Notes under the pieces: generated by a model | What the model was told of the DNA's origin: nothing | The model's input: the letters and a program-made list of their open reading frames with translations, nothing else | Database searches by the model: none | NCBI GenBank assembly: GCA_003265975.1 | Contig: QFBU01000003.1 | Span: 9,811 to 73,810 of the forward strand | Source: Candidatus Marinamargulisbacteria bacterium SCGC AAA071-K20 | GTDB lineage: Bacteria > Margulisbacteria > Marinamargulisbacteria > GCA-2716485 > AAA071-K20 | Direction: 5' to 3' | Length of the DNA: 64,000 bases | Shown: in pieces, positions 33,881-43,348 of the stretch | Position numbering within the stretch: position 1 is the first letter of the stretch | How the letters are laid out: each line of letters starts with the position of its first letter | Program-made: the position numbers and the translations under genes

Positions 33881-36800
33881 TTGGCTGCTTCTGAAACAGC
33901 AAATAATGTTAAAATTTCTTTTACTGGCGGCGATTCAATTATTAAATCTGTTAGTGAGCATGGTGCTATGACAATGTCTGAGATTCTTGCCGAGCATAGA
34001 GGTCTAAGGCAAGCTAATGCTGATAATGAAATTGTAAGCATCGATCTTCTTACTAACAGCTACTTAGAAAAAATTCATATTGTTGAAACTTCTGAATCTG
34101 ATCTGGAAACTCATTTGAAAGAGCCTGTTATTGTTAGCGATAGATCAAAAAGGAAATGGAGTGACCTCAAAGCAGAGTTGACTAAGAATATCTCAGCTGA
34201 AAAGGAATGTTTACCTAGTCAGATTCGTTTAGAAATCCCAGGTGGTGTTGATAATAAGCTGTTAAGTGCATTATATTCTCCTCAGGCTCCAATAATTGTT
34301 GAGTTAAGCGTTGATCCGATAATAGTTCCTTTTAGATTCAACGGAATTAATTCAGGTTCTTTCGAAGTTAGTGTTAATTCTTTTGTTCAAGGCATCTTAA
34401 AGAGTGCGAGTGATACTCAAGGTACTTATTTTACAACTGCTAAAATTACTTTATCTCACAAAGGAAAACCTGTTGTGATTACTATTAATAAAGCGGATAC
34501 AGATAACTTTAAGAAAATATATCACGTTCTTGCAGACCGAGGACTTCTTGGCGCTTCAATTGAAGGTATTGAATTACTAGACCTTGGCGCTGTTAGGAAA
34601 TTGATGGCTCCTGAGCATAAAAATAGAAAAGAGCTTGACGCTTGTAAAGCTCAATTCGCAGGTCTAGAAAGTGTAAAAGTTTCTAATGGACTTAAACCTA
34701 ATGGGCGCGCTCAGAGTTTGAAAATAGATTTAAGTGATCCACGAATTAGAACAAAAGGAGACTTACGGACAGTTATTCTTTCTGGAATGACTGCCGTAGA
34801 TACTAGTGGCGATTCAGTTACTGTTTCTGTTAGATATAATGACCGAGACTTAGTCTTAGAAATTCCTTTGTCTGACACCTTACAATTTGAAGAATTTGAA
34901 AAACGTGTTATTGCAGCTGCGAATAAAACCGTTGTTATTGATAATGGACAAGTTTCAGCTCGTTTTGGTGCAGCTGACTCTCAATCTATTACCTTTTCAG
35001 GTTCAGAGCAACCGACTGTTGGAGATATTGTTGCAAGTGTTGTATCACCTTCTTCAGTAGATTTTGCAGAATCAATTTCGTATACCACTATTAAAAATGG
35101 AAAAACGCACACAGTTCCCGTATTACCAGATTCTGCTACTAAGACTCTGCCTGATCTTGCACGTCACGTTCGTAACGATTTAGGATACCATAAAGCCTCT
35201 AAAGATATAGGATTTGTTATTAATGGTGATAAGTTTGATATTACAAGAGTTTATACAGTTGCTGATCTAGGTACTTTAAGTGATACCTTACTTTCTACTA
35301 TCGTTGTTCAAAAAATTGTTGTTTCAAATAAGGTAATGACAGATTCTGTAAAACAAATGTCTACTAACGAATTGAATCGTTCTGAATTAAAACGAAAGCA
35401 ACGTATATTTGGCGAGTTAGCAAACCATAAACTTGTTATTAGTACTAAAGATGCCCCAACCGTATTTGCTGAATTTAATAGTTCAGTTAGTCTTGGAGCA
35501 ATCAATGGTGTCAAATTAGAAGATCATGACTGGACAGTCGATACTCAAGTAGAGCAGAAATTACATGTGCTAACGTCTGGTAACTTAACAGAGTATGCAA
35601 CTATAGGGGATGAAGATACTGATGTTTCAGCTAGAAGGATTAAGAAGTCTGATAGCGTAAAAACAATATTTGGTAAGTCTTCTAGTCAATTATTACAATT
35701 ACAAGTGGCTCCGGCTGGAGATATTCAAAATGAATTAAGAAGTAAAGTTAATGGATCAGAAATTGCTTTTGTTAATAGAGTTGTTGCTGATGATGGCTCT
35801 GTTACTTACTCTCAATCTATTTTTACTGCCGAAATGACTGATCAATTAGTAGGTGAAGAGACGCTCGTAGGTCTTGGTATTGTTGCCGCCGCAAATGTTG
35901 ATGTTGTTGCAGAGCATAAAGAAGTGTCTGCTTTGGCAATGTTAAACAAAAAAGTTGTTCAAGCAGAAGACGCTCAACATTTTATGGTTCCAGTTATGGT
36001 TGTTCCTAAGTCTGTTTCTTTGTCTAAGAAAGATCTAGTTCTTATGAAAGCCTTTAATGTTTCTCTAGCTAAGGTAACGGATGATAGAACACGGTTGTCT
36101 ACGGCTTTGGAGAGTTTAGAAGGGGCCTCAAGAAATCTTAAACTTGTCTCAACTGTTTTTTCGGACTTATTTAAAGCTAATGGAGAAGCTCCGAGTCAAG
36201 AAATGTTTGTAAATGCTGTACTTGAAAAAACACTTGCAAACATAGATATTGAACTTAGAGACCTTGTTAACACTGACTATTGGACAACTTTTTATACTAA
36301 GGACTTTAGTCAACTATTAAATTTAAAGTCTGTTAATGATTTAGTACGCCATAATGCATTAACTCCTCAGGTTTATTTAGATTTATTTATTGGAGATCCA
36401 GTAGGTAAGATAAATAAGATAAAGCTTTCTCAACTTGAGACTGTTATTAATGCGAAATCCGCGCCCTTTATTGAGTCTCAAAATGGGTTGATTCACAACG
36501 AAATCGCTGAAGATTTTAAAGCCGCTGTGCTTGCTGCTTATCAGAGCGTTGATTTATTTTATAATGGGGATGAAGACAGCGTTTTACAGTCAATTATTAA
36601 TAATTATTGGCCAAACCCAGCTTATAAGTGTAAAGACTCAGTTTTTCCAGCAAGGATGTCTAGATCTGAAACTGATGAAGCTGTAGAGCTTAACTTTACA
36701 AGAAAAGCCTTGGCTTTGGTTCTTGTACAAAATAATGAGTCATTTAAAACACTACTTAGAGAGACAAAAGAGTCTGTTGTGGGTATTAAATTTGAAGGTG

Positions 36801-39800
36801 AGTACACTCGCTTAAGATCTTTATATTTAGCAAGTTCTACAAGCAAACGAGAAGAAATTGAAGACTTTATTGAAAGATCTTATACAAATTCAGGACATAT
36901 TCTTAATGAAATTGTCGGTGAGTTTAGAGGTGGGACTGCAACTTATCTGAGTGCTTTAGATATTACTCAGCCTGAAGGTAGATTGAAATTAGTTGAGTTT
37001 AGTCTACTGAATCCTAAGCATAAATTTTCTAAAGAACGAAAAGATAGTGCTTCTAAGGAATTGGGTACACTTTTTGGAAAAGGTAATAACATTAAGATTA
37101 AAACTGGACAACTAGCCTCTTTAACTTCATTAGATGGAGCAAGTGGAGCTACAGCATTGCTACTTCTCGCTGTATCTGACTTAGTAAGCGCAGGTGTTTT
37201 TGATGATGTTGTTAGCCCATTAGTAAGTCTTGATGACAAAAAGCTATTGAAAGAACTACGTTCTAATACTGGTAAATTTTATAAAGAATTATTAAAGCAT
37301 AAAGATGAGATTATTAGAGCTGTTAAGTCACATAGTAAACCAGGATTGCGGTCTGATATTGTCTTCGCAATTGCATCAGCTATATTGTCTTCAGATAAGG
37401 AAACTTTTTCTTTACTGGGACAAACAATAAACTTAAATGTGGTTCGTCCTTCTTTAGCAAACCTTTTTGGTCAACGTGTTTTGTCCATAAAGAAAAACGA
37501 TCGAGAGTCTGATGTAGAATCTACACTTGCAAGCTTGGAAAGACGCGTATTTGTTTCTAAACAAGAATTGTCAACGTATGAAATTCAGTTAGACCAGCTT
37601 GAAAAGTTTAGAGATCACGTTACTTTCTTGAGTGATACTCGTGAGGCAAAGGTAGCTACCACATTTCAAATTTTACAACAAAAAATGGATCTAGAAACTA
37701 AGAAACGCGTAGCAAACTACAAAGCGGCAGAGTCACTTATTAAACGAGCTCTTTGGAAAGAATTTTCTGCACTTACTCGTTGGGTACGTGTTGCAGGGAC
37801 AGAAAAAAGTAAAATTGATACTCTTGCCAAAAAAGCAGCTCAGTATTGGTTGTTGACTGGTAATATGCATCCTAATATTTTTCAAGAACTTAATACAGCA
37901 TCGTTTTATGGAGAAACAACTATTTCTGAAAGTGATTCACTTGTGAGTGCACAAAACTTATCCCGACAACTTATGACATTAGCTACAGAAAGAAGGATGA
38001 AAACAGTTCTACCTGAAGGAGCGCTCATTCAACCTTTAAACCTAGTGCGTCTTACTAACCCTGATGGCTCTTTAAATGAAGGGTTAAGAGATGTTTCATT
38101 AGGCTATTTGGAAACTCAAATAACTGTTCCTGCTGGGAAAAAAGCAGTGTTTATTTATGACCGTCTTGACGGAGAAGAAACTACGTATCTTACAAAACCT
38201 ATAGATGATTCAAACCGTAATTTGATACTTGGTACAAATGTTGTTGTAAGTGATGTTAGGTTTGTTGATGTTTTAGAAGAAGACAGAACTTTAACAATTG
38301 AAGGTCCTTCTTCTGCTGATGTTAAAGTCTTACAAGATCGCTTTGTTAAAGTAAACACTGTTGCTGGAAAACAAACGTTAGTTGCTAGACCTGCTCCAGG
38401 TTTTGACTTAGGCAAGTCTTCTATAGAAGTGACATATAATACATTGAAAGCTGATCATGAAGTTGCTGGTAGAGTTTTTGGAATTACTGCAGATATTCAA
38501 GACTTTGATACGTTGATGGGCTCGTCGACTGTAAGAAATCAACTTGATACTAGTATTGACTTTGTTGAAAATAAAATTAATTTAAAACAAACTACTTTAA
38601 CGGCTGCTGTTACAGCGTTTAAAGCAGAAGCTGGATCTCAAAAAGTAGTTACTTCTGAGTCTAATGGTAGTACCAATAGAAAAGGATGGTCAGGTTTTCA
38701 GCGTGCTATGGAAGGGAAACTACTTCATGTTGCTCAGGGGCGCAGTCATACTGCAGAAAAGAGAGACATTCCTGTAAAAGTACACGATAAAATATCTACT
38801 CATTTTTCACGAAACTCTGTATCGTCTGTTTCAGCATATAATGCTTCCTTACAATCGGTAGAAGGTGTTTCAATTTCTGAGTTTTTACCAGGTTTATTAG
38901 CCTCAAGTGGTTCTGAGTTAACGTTTAAAATTGAATCACGACCTGGAAGCAGTGAAGTGGTTAAACTTTCTGATCTTCCAAAATCAGCACGATTTTATAA
39001 ATCAGCTGCTGGAGTAATTACGTATAAAGATAGAACTCTGTCTTATACAAAAACTATTACGGCAATTAATATTCAAAAGGCTGGGACTAGAGTAGCTAAC
39101 GATGAAACGATTTTTGCTGCTTTTAGAACGGCTATCTCTCCTAATAAGCCTAATCTTTCTCAAATGATTTCTACGGATAGTTTTAAAGATATTTATAACG
39201 AATTTAATCGTACTCAAATGGTTGCTGTATTCGAGCATCCAGTAAACAGATCTAGAGGTCAATTGCAGGATATAATTTTGAAACCTAATTTAGAGTTTCA
39301 AATTAGACGAAATGCAATAGGCCAATTTGAAATGCTAATTGATGGAGATTGGCACATCGTTTCTAAATTCGTGAATAGAACTGTTAATTCTCGAAGTTTA
39401 AATCTTGATGTGGCCACTACTAATCAAGATCGGCAAAGTCAAAAGATTTCAAAGTTTCTTAAACAACGAGCTGAAGCCAGTGGTGGACAAATTAAGCCAA
39501 TCAGTATTCGAGAACTTAAGCAATATTATCTATCTCTTGAGTCTTCAGGGGCGGATGGGTTTTCAAGATTTTCTCCTCGCTTTAAGTTTGGAACTCAAAG
39601 TTATTCTGATGATACCTTACTTAGTATAGATAGTGTAATTAATTCAAACTTAATAGTAAAAGAGCCTACATCAGCTGAATTTATTGAGATGCCAGGACAT
39701 GAACATGGATTGAAAATTGAATTTATTTCTGACGAGAGCTTGGAATATGCTCATACAATTGATTTAACTGAAAGCACAGGAGTTCCTGCTAAGATTAGAG

Positions 39801-42800
39801 ATGCAGATGGTGCTGTGATTAGAGATGCAGATGGTGCTGTCCAACTAACTGGTGCAAAAACATCTCAAGTTATTGATCTTTCTAATGCAAATAAAGTAAT
39901 TGCTCATATTAGAAAGCAAGCGAATCAGTTTAGTTTTGGCCAACCAGTATGGGTTGTTATTAACCATAATGACACTCTTTCTCAAGTATCTCTTGAATCT
40001 CTTTCTAGTAGCCATGTTGCAGAAATGAAATTCGTTTATGTTGGCGATAAGATTGCGGATACTGAGCTATATAATGATGACGGTGACAGTAGTAATCTAA
40101 AAGAAACTGGTTATTTGGACAGTAAGGTTAGAATTGAAAGAATGGTTTATGGAACAGGTAAATTTGTTTTGAGTAAGACTGAGAATACATACCGTAACGA
40201 GTCTGGTATAGAGGCAAGACAGACTGTAAGAGTCGCTCATAAAGATTTAGCGCTTGAATTGGAGCCAAGAAATAAACTTGGTGCTAAATATAGACCGATA
40301 TTCCCAATGGAATATAAAAGGTCTTTAGATCCAAGTAGAAAAAATCATGAAAAATTAATGCAAACTATAAATGCAATTCAAGGAGAACTTACTCATGTTT
40401 TTTCTGGAAATATAGAAGTAACTCCTGCATTAGATGTGAAACGTGCTTTATTAGCTCGTGATAAGAGCCAAAATAATGTACTTGCTGTTGTTCCTAAGAC
40501 AGAAAATACTTTAAGTAGACTTGAAGGGACTGGCGGACCACTTTGGGGCGATGGTGCAGTTAGTGATGATGATGAAGGGTTGATGGGTGTAAAGACTAGA
40601 AAACGTGTGTTAAACGCTATTGAAATTGCCCCTTCTCAAGGGTATTCAAGCATATCCCCAGCTGGTGATTCACCAGCTCAGCTTAGAGCCGCAAACATAG
40701 CCGCTAGAAATGTTGTTCAAGGTGGATCAATTATAGGTGCTTATGTTTCTGGACTTGGAGCTACGGCCTCAGTCTCATCAAATCAAATAGCCGATGTACA
40801 GTCTGTATTATCTAAAATGATTACTCACGATAGAAGTGCAAACTTAGTAACTATATCTTTTGACGATCATGATGTAGCTATTAAAGCAGAATTACTTGAG
40901 AAACTAAGGGCTTTAAAAGCAAAAGATGAGAGTTTACCACCTGCTAATAAAAAGTTAACAAGTATAGATCCTCAGGACGCCGATGAGTCTAATATTGTTA
41001 GACTTAAACTGTTTCAAGCTACATTACTAAATGCTGGGTATGCAATAAATATGGCAGACAACTTAGAGATTCTTTATGCTCGTTTTAATGTGACTCAGCC
41101 CGCTACTCCTGTAGCGCCTACTGTATTAACAGATGATAAGTTTAATGACATCTTAATTCAGGGCGGTCTTACTAAGCCTGAGAGACCGAGTCGAATGACT
41201 GATGAAAAATATATAGAACTGCTTCAGTCTGAGGTTTCTAAACGTTTTGATATAGCTCGGGAATTTACGGGGCTCCTAATAACAACGGTAGCAGAAGCTA
41301 ATACTACAGCTTTAGTTGCTGAAGTTGATAATGGTGATCGTCCTTCCGACTTTACTTATGAGTTAGCTTCTAAGAAGCACTTTAGAGACTTAAAGTCAGA
41401 GACAATTGAAATTAAAGAAAAATTAGATCAGATTAAAAACAAAAAAATCAGACATTATTCAGCTCTAGCAGATGTATACAAAAAATATTTACAAGAATGG
41501 ATTACTGCTCGACTTAAGTTAGGTATTGCAAGCGAAGCTATTACCTTTCCTCAATTGACACTTAATGATCAGGATACGTTAGCTGAAAAAGTTAAAAAGT
41601 GTAAACAGTTTGCTGATCGATTTGAGAGAGTAGCATTACAACATGGTGCAAGCGTAAGTTCTGTAAATTCAGATTTTTCAGTTCTTGGAGCTAGTGGTCG
41701 TAAGATATTATTAACGAATACTAAAGTAGACCTTACAACGTGTAATGCTTTATCGGACTCTAAGCTACAAGCTACAGAAAATGAATTGGCTACTGACCTT
41801 GATAAAGCAGTGAGTAGTTTAGGCATTGCTAGAACGTCATACAGAGATGAGGTTGTTAATTTTGCTAATGCAGAGCTAATAAAGTTAAGTAGTCTTACGC
41901 TAGATCAAAAAAATGCAGTTTCAAAAAGTTTAACTACTGGTGAAATGCATTCATTTTCTAAGGTTAATGGTACAAAGGCTGTTACTAGTCAGGTTGAGAG
42001 TCTTTTTGCTTGGTACAATAGTGTTGCTGGCTATGGACTTGGAAAATATGTTTCAGCCGCGCTTAAGGCTTCACGAGATATTTCTGGAGATGAGTCCTAT
42101 TACAATCAAGCCGTTGAAGGCAAGGTTGTTCAATTGCTTGACCAAAATAAGCTAAGTGACGCGGTTACTTTTATTTCTGCAGCGTACAATGACAAATCTG
42201 TTGATATTCCTTCGAGCTTAGCTGATGTATTAAACCGATACATAGAAAGTCTTAGAGCTACGATAGGGGACTCATTTGTTGATAGATATCAACGTCAAGA
42301 TATGTGTTCTCCTAATTGGATTAATAGTAAATCTTTGAAGTCAATTGTAAGAGATATTCAACAAAAATTAATACCTAGAAACTGGATTTCTAGAAACCAG
42401 AAAAAAGTAATTTTTGGAACTGTAGCTGCCGTGGCAACCGTTGCGGCTGTTGTTTCTTATTCAATGGCTCATTCTAAAGACAATGCTGATGCAGATTTTA
42501 CTGCCAATGTAATGGGTGGGATTGGTCAAATTGGTACTGATGTAACTGAAGTTTTCTGGAATGGCATGACGGCTGCGACACCTACTGTGAAAAATGTTGG
42601 AAACTCCATAATTAGAGGTTTTACAAATACTAATTATTACTGGGATAACCCTCTTGAGATGGTTCCAGAGGCTGTCACTACAGGTTGGACTGATATTATG
42701 GATTATTTGGGTAGGTCTGAAGCGCCAGTTACTGTTACAAGTGTAAATCCCTTAAGTAGTGAGCTTACAAATACTAAGCTGCCTCTTGAGCTGACGAGTC

Positions 42801-42853
42801 TAAGTCCAAACGATTTCTGGTTTGATTCCAGCAGACAATGTCGATCCCTTTAA
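33881..42853 (+). CDS. Giant protein, remaining 2,990 codons in the same frame
   Basis: This continues the previous frame directly after TAA. TTG is the first codon, with no Shine-Dalgarno; the first ATG is about 28 codons in and also lacks one, so independent translation is unlikely. Residues 1 to about 520 are beta-rich modules (VKISFTGGDSIIKSV, VSVRYNDRDLVLEIPLSDTL, QSITFSGSEQPTVGDIV). About 690-1370 is helical with a likely coiled coil at 1210-1290. Beta-rich sequence returns at about 1375-2240. The last 700 residues are helical, with one membrane segment at about 2843-2863 preceded by Lys/Arg, near the C-terminus. A perfect 24-bp tandem repeat lies at 39794-39841. No enzyme motif is recognised; a scaffold or adhesin-like role is only a guess. 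A strong terminator follows. Confidence 0.8.
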   Translation: MAASETANNVKISFTGGDSIIKSVSEHGAMTMSEILAEHRGLRQANADNEIVSIDLLTNSYLEKIHIVETSESDLETHLKEPVIVSDRSKRKWSDLKAELTKNISAEKECLPSQIRLEIPGGVDNKLLSALYSPQAPIIVELSVDPIIVPFRFNGINSGSFEVSVNSFVQGILKSASDTQGTYFTTAKITLSHKGKPVVITINKADTDNFKKIYHVLADRGLLGASIEGIELLDLGAVRKLMAPEHKNRKELDACKAQFAGLESVKVSNGLKPNGRAQSLKIDLSDPRIRTKGDLRTVILSGMTAVDTSGDSVTVSVRYNDRDLVLEIPLSDTLQFEEFEKRVIAAANKTVVIDNGQVSARFGAADSQSITFSGSEQPTVGDIVASVVSPSSVDFAESISYTTIKNGKTHTVPVLPDSATKTLPDLARHVRNDLGYHKASKDIGFVINGDKFDITRVYTVADLGTLSDTLLSTIVVQKIVVSNKVMTDSVKQMSTNELNRSELKRKQRIFGELANHKLVISTKDAPTVFAEFNSSVSLGAINGVKLEDHDWTVDTQVEQKLHVLTSGNLTEYATIGDEDTDVSARRIKKSDSVKTIFGKSSSQLLQLQVAPAGDIQNELRSKVNGSEIAFVNRVVADDGSVTYSQSIFTAEMTDQLVGEETLVGLGIVAAANVDVVAEHKEVSALAMLNKKVVQAEDAQHFMVPVMVVPKSVSLSKKDLVLMKAFNVSLAKVTDDRTRLSTALESLEGASRNLKLVSTVFSDLFKANGEAPSQEMFVNAVLEKTLANIDIELRDLVNTDYWTTFYTKDFSQLLNLKSVNDLVRHNALTPQVYLDLFIGDPVGKINKIKLSQLETVINAKSAPFIESQNGLIHNEIAEDFKAAVLAAYQSVDLFYNGDEDSVLQSIINNYWPNPAYKCKDSVFPARMSRSETDEAVELNFTRKALALVLVQNNESFKTLLRETKESVVGIKFEGEYTRLRSLYLASSTSKREEIEDFIERSYTNSGHILNEIVGEFRGGTATYLSALDITQPEGRLKLVEFSLLNPKHKFSKERKDSASKELGTLFGKGNNIKIKTGQLASLTSLDGASGATALLLLAVSDLVSAGVFDDVVSPLVSLDDKKLLKELRSNTGKFYKELLKHKDEIIRAVKSHSKPGLRSDIVFAIASAILSSDKETFSLLGQTINLNVVRPSLANLFGQRVLSIKKNDRESDVESTLASLERRVFVSKQELSTYEIQLDQLEKFRDHVTFLSDTREAKVATTFQILQQKMDLETKKRVANYKAAESLIKRALWKEFSALTRWVRVAGTEKSKIDTLAKKAAQYWLLTGNMHPNIFQELNTASFYGETTISESDSLVSAQNLSRQLMTLATERRMKTVLPEGALIQPLNLVRLTNPDGSLNEGLRDVSLGYLETQITVPAGKKAVFIYDRLDGEETTYLTKPIDDSNRNLILGTNVVVSDVRFVDVLEEDRTLTIEGPSSADVKVLQDRFVKVNTVAGKQTLVARPAPGFDLGKSSIEVTYNTLKADHEVAGRVFGITADIQDFDTLMGSSTVRNQLDTSIDFVENKINLKQTTLTAAVTAFKAEAGSQKVVTSESNGSTNRKGWSGFQRAMEGKLLHVAQGRSHTAEKRDIPVKVHDKISTHFSRNSVSSVSAYNASLQSVEGVSISEFLPGLLASSGSELTFKIESRPGSSEVVKLSDLPKSARFYKSAAGVITYKDRTLSYTKTITAINIQKAGTRVANDETIFAAFRTAISPNKPNLSQMISTDSFKDIYNEFNRTQMVAVFEHPVNRSRGQLQDIILKPNLEFQIRRNAIGQFEMLIDGDWHIVSKFVNRTVNSRSLNLDVATTNQDRQSQKISKFLKQRAEASGGQIKPISIRELKQYYLSLESSGADGFSRFSPRFKFGTQSYSDDTLLSIDSVINSNLIVKEPTSAEFIEMPGHEHGLKIEFISDESLEYAHTIDLTESTGVPAKIRDADGAVIRDADGAVQLTGAKTSQVIDLSNANKVIAHIRKQANQFSFGQPVWVVINHNDTLSQVSLESLSSSHVAEMKFVYVGDKIADTELYNDDGDSSNLKETGYLDSKVRIERMVYGTGKFVLSKTENTYRNESGIEARQTVRVAHKDLALELEPRNKLGAKYRPIFPMEYKRSLDPSRKNHEKLMQTINAIQGELTHVFSGNIEVTPALDVKRALLARDKSQNNVLAVVPKTENTLSRLEGTGGPLWGDGAVSDDDEGLMGVKTRKRVLNAIEIAPSQGYSSISPAGDSPAQLRAANIAARNVVQGGSIIGAYVSGLGATASVSSNQIADVQSVLSKMITHDRSANLVTISFDDHDVAIKAELLEKLRALKAKDESLPPANKKLTSIDPQDADESNIVRLKLFQATLLNAGYAINMADNLEILYARFNVTQPATPVAPTVLTDDKFNDILIQGGLTKPERPSRMTDEKYIELLQSEVSKRFDIAREFTGLLITTVAEANTTALVAEVDNGDRPSDFTYELASKKHFRDLKSETIEIKEKLDQIKNKKIRHYSALADVYKKYLQEWITARLKLGIASEAITFPQLTLNDQDTLAEKVKKCKQFADRFERVALQHGASVSSVNSDFSVLGASGRKILLTNTKVDLTTCNALSDSKLQATENELATDLDKAVSSLGIARTSYRDEVVNFANAELIKLSSLTLDQKNAVSKSLTTGEMHSFSKVNGTKAVTSQVESLFAWYNSVAGYGLGKYVSAALKASRDISGDESYYNQAVEGKVVQLLDQNKLSDAVTFISAAYNDKSVDIPSSLADVLNRYIESLRATIGDSFVDRYQRQDMCSPNWINSKSLKSIVRDIQQKLIPRNWISRNQKKVIFGTVAAVATVAAVVSYSMAHSKDNADADFTANVMGGIGQIGTDVTEVFWNGMTAATPTVKNVGNSIIRGFTNTNYYWDNPLEMVPEAVTTGWTDIMDYLGRSEAPVTVTSVNPLSSELTNTKLPLELTSLSPNDFWFDSSRQCRSL
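39794..39841 (+). repeat. 24-bp tandem duplication in the giant gene
   Basis: ATTAGAGATGCAGATGGTGC plus TGTG occurs twice in direct succession, with only the last base differing (G/C). It keeps frame and encodes IRDADGAV twice. The near-identity indicates a recent duplication. Confidence 0.9.
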
Positions 42854-42943
42854 TGTTTCTCTAGAACCCATTTTGAGGGCAGAGTCATTTATTAAACGAG
42901 AACTTATGTTTCGGTTCCAGAGACTACATATTTACTTGAATTT

Positions 42944-42979
42944 AAGGCCAGTTCATAATTATTTGAACTGGCCTTTTTT
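42944..42979 (+). terminator. Rho-independent terminator of the giant gene
   Basis: AAGGCCAGTTCA, loop TAATTATT, TGAACTGGCCTT, then TTTT: a perfect 12-bp stem followed by a T-run, about 90 nt after the last stop. It separates the giant gene from the tRNA-Asn promoter. Confidence 0.9.
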
Positions 42980-43008
42980 GTTCTTTTTTGACTGGGCTTA
43001 TTTATTGC

Positions 43009-43037
43009 TTGAAAAATGGGGTGAGTTTGCCTATACT
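43009..43037 (+). promoter_or_regulatory. Sigma-70-type promoter of tRNA-Asn
   Basis: TTGAAA, 17 nt, TATACT. The predicted transcription start is about 10 nt before the tRNA. It is one of the clearest -35/-10 pairs in the window. Confidence 0.75.
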
Positions 43038-43054
43038 TATAAGCTCAAATTTAG

Positions 43055-43129
43055 TCCCCTGTAGCTCAGTGGCAGAGCAATCGGCTGTTAACCGATGGGC
43101 CGTTGGTTCGAATCCGACCGGGGGAGCCA
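43055..43129 (+). tRNA. tRNA-Asn (anticodon GTT)
   Basis: A cloverleaf of 75 nt: acceptor TCCCCTG/CGGGGGA, D-arm GCTC..GAGC, anticodon stem ATCGG/CCGAT with loop CTGTTAA (GTT), T-arm GTTGG-TTCGAAT-CCGAC, discriminator G, encoded CCA. It lies between the giant gene's terminator and a leftward gene of unknown function. Confidence 0.97.
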
Positions 43130-43348
43130 TTTCACTTCAATAGTACCCCATCTTTGTATATATAGCTCCAGTCACATATTAATCAATATGCTTCTTGCAC
43201 TAGATATACAAACCTGTGGCACTCTTGAAGCTCAATTCTTTCATCGCTTTGTTTTTTATTTTGGGTTTGACTTGTTCGCTCCTTTCCGTCGCATTATTTT
43301 TTAGTTTGTATTTGAGTTGAGTCGCGTCGCTTGCTTTTCTGCGCTTTT

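Noticed and set aside
43095..43304. 69-codon frame crossing tRNA-Asn
   Set aside because: It begins inside the tRNA, has no ribosome-binding site and reads as low-complexity sequence.
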